Assembly (NCBI GenBank): GCA_037893245.1
Contig: JBAIAA010000026.1
Location: 1 to 64,000 of the forward strand
Length of the DNA: 64,000 nt
Reading direction: 5' to 3'
From: Crossaster papposus
Lineage: Eukaryota > Echinodermata > Asteroidea > Velatida > Solasteridae
The notes below the pieces were generated by a model, which saw only the letters and a list, made by a program, of their open reading frames with translations, ran no database searches and was not told the DNA's origin. Positions within the stretch are counted from its first letter, which is position 1; each line of letters starts with the position of its first letter. This document shows, piece by piece, positions 63,610 to 64,000 of the stretch. Both the position numbers and the translations under genes were made by a program.

Positions 63610-64000
63610 TAATGAAGATTGAAGACTATTGCTGACCTGTAAACTAAATACAATACACATCAATAACAAGGACCAGAACAGTTCACAGATAGACATACAC
63701 ATAGTTATAAGTAGTTTCATGGTACGCAAGTTACAGTTACAGTACATAGATTGACACACGTAATCATTGCTACCGTAAATTACCCTAAAAGACAAGCATC
63801 AAACGGATTCAAACCTTATTAATTTTGTTCATTTTAAGCACAGAAATACAGTAGTTGGTGTATTTGCATACACAGGAATTAGTATTTTTTGGTAAAATCA
63901 TTATTTTGGGTGAATATTTATTATATTAATTTTAATTTTTTTATTTTTTCTTCCATTATACAATTTAAATTAATTTTGATTTCTGGGATTCATATTTAGT
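63610..64000. other. AT-rich sequence upstream of LINE-C
   Basis: Might contain the LINE-C 5' UTR (a weak minus ORF at 63592-63795 has a hydrophobic stretch) but no domain is recognisable. The last 120 bases are nearly all A/T. Confidence 0.35.

Overview
This is animal genomic DNA: AT-rich, gene-poor and dominated by transposable elements. It carries one clear spliced gene (GT-AG introns), LINE and tyrosine-recombinase retrotransposons, many terminal-inverted-repeat (TIR) elements, minisatellites and degenerate CCCTAA repeats. An invertebrate deuterostome such as an echinoderm or hemichordate seems most likely, from the divergent GBE1 protein, the repeat style and a multi-copy hypothetical gene family I associate with marine invertebrates. 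That assignment is an inference.

Layout. 1-5710: GGGCAC-type repeat, then a 4.5 kb foldback array of three 1.25-1.8 kb units; the first unit holds a TTAA-target MITE whose empty site survives in the other two. 5951-22276 (minus): nine exons, 395 codons, of GBE1 (glycogen branching enzyme). They join in frame from the start codon to the catalytic Glu codon, where the exon runs straight into a GGGCAC repeat; the C-terminal third or more is not in the window. Its introns are packed with TIR elements, hairpins, a hAT-like element, an 8-bp-TSD foldback, a 65-unit 17-bp minisatellite and a plus-strand THAP-domain ORF.

22277-30000: no confident host gene; LINE fragment inside a MITE, telomere-like repeats inside an inverted repeat, foldbacks. 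30023-38720 (plus): a pseudogene of an uncharacterised multi-copy family, split by a plus-strand LINE which is itself split by a minus-strand LINE with a 7-bp target duplication. 42107-48621 (minus): a nearly full-length but decayed Ngaro/PAT-like tyrosine-recombinase retrotransposon with split direct repeats and GAG, RT, RNase H and YR regions. 48622-60280: sparse, with SINEs, inverted repeats and a striking 558-bp palindrome holding nine NotI sites. 60281-63609 (minus): an almost intact CR1/L2-like LINE with endonuclease and reverse transcriptase and a CTGAA tail.

The only host functions visible are glycogen synthesis (GBE1), a possible THAP DNA-binding domain and the dead multi-copy gene; the rest is the activity of mobile elements, often nested, which gives a relative insertion order.
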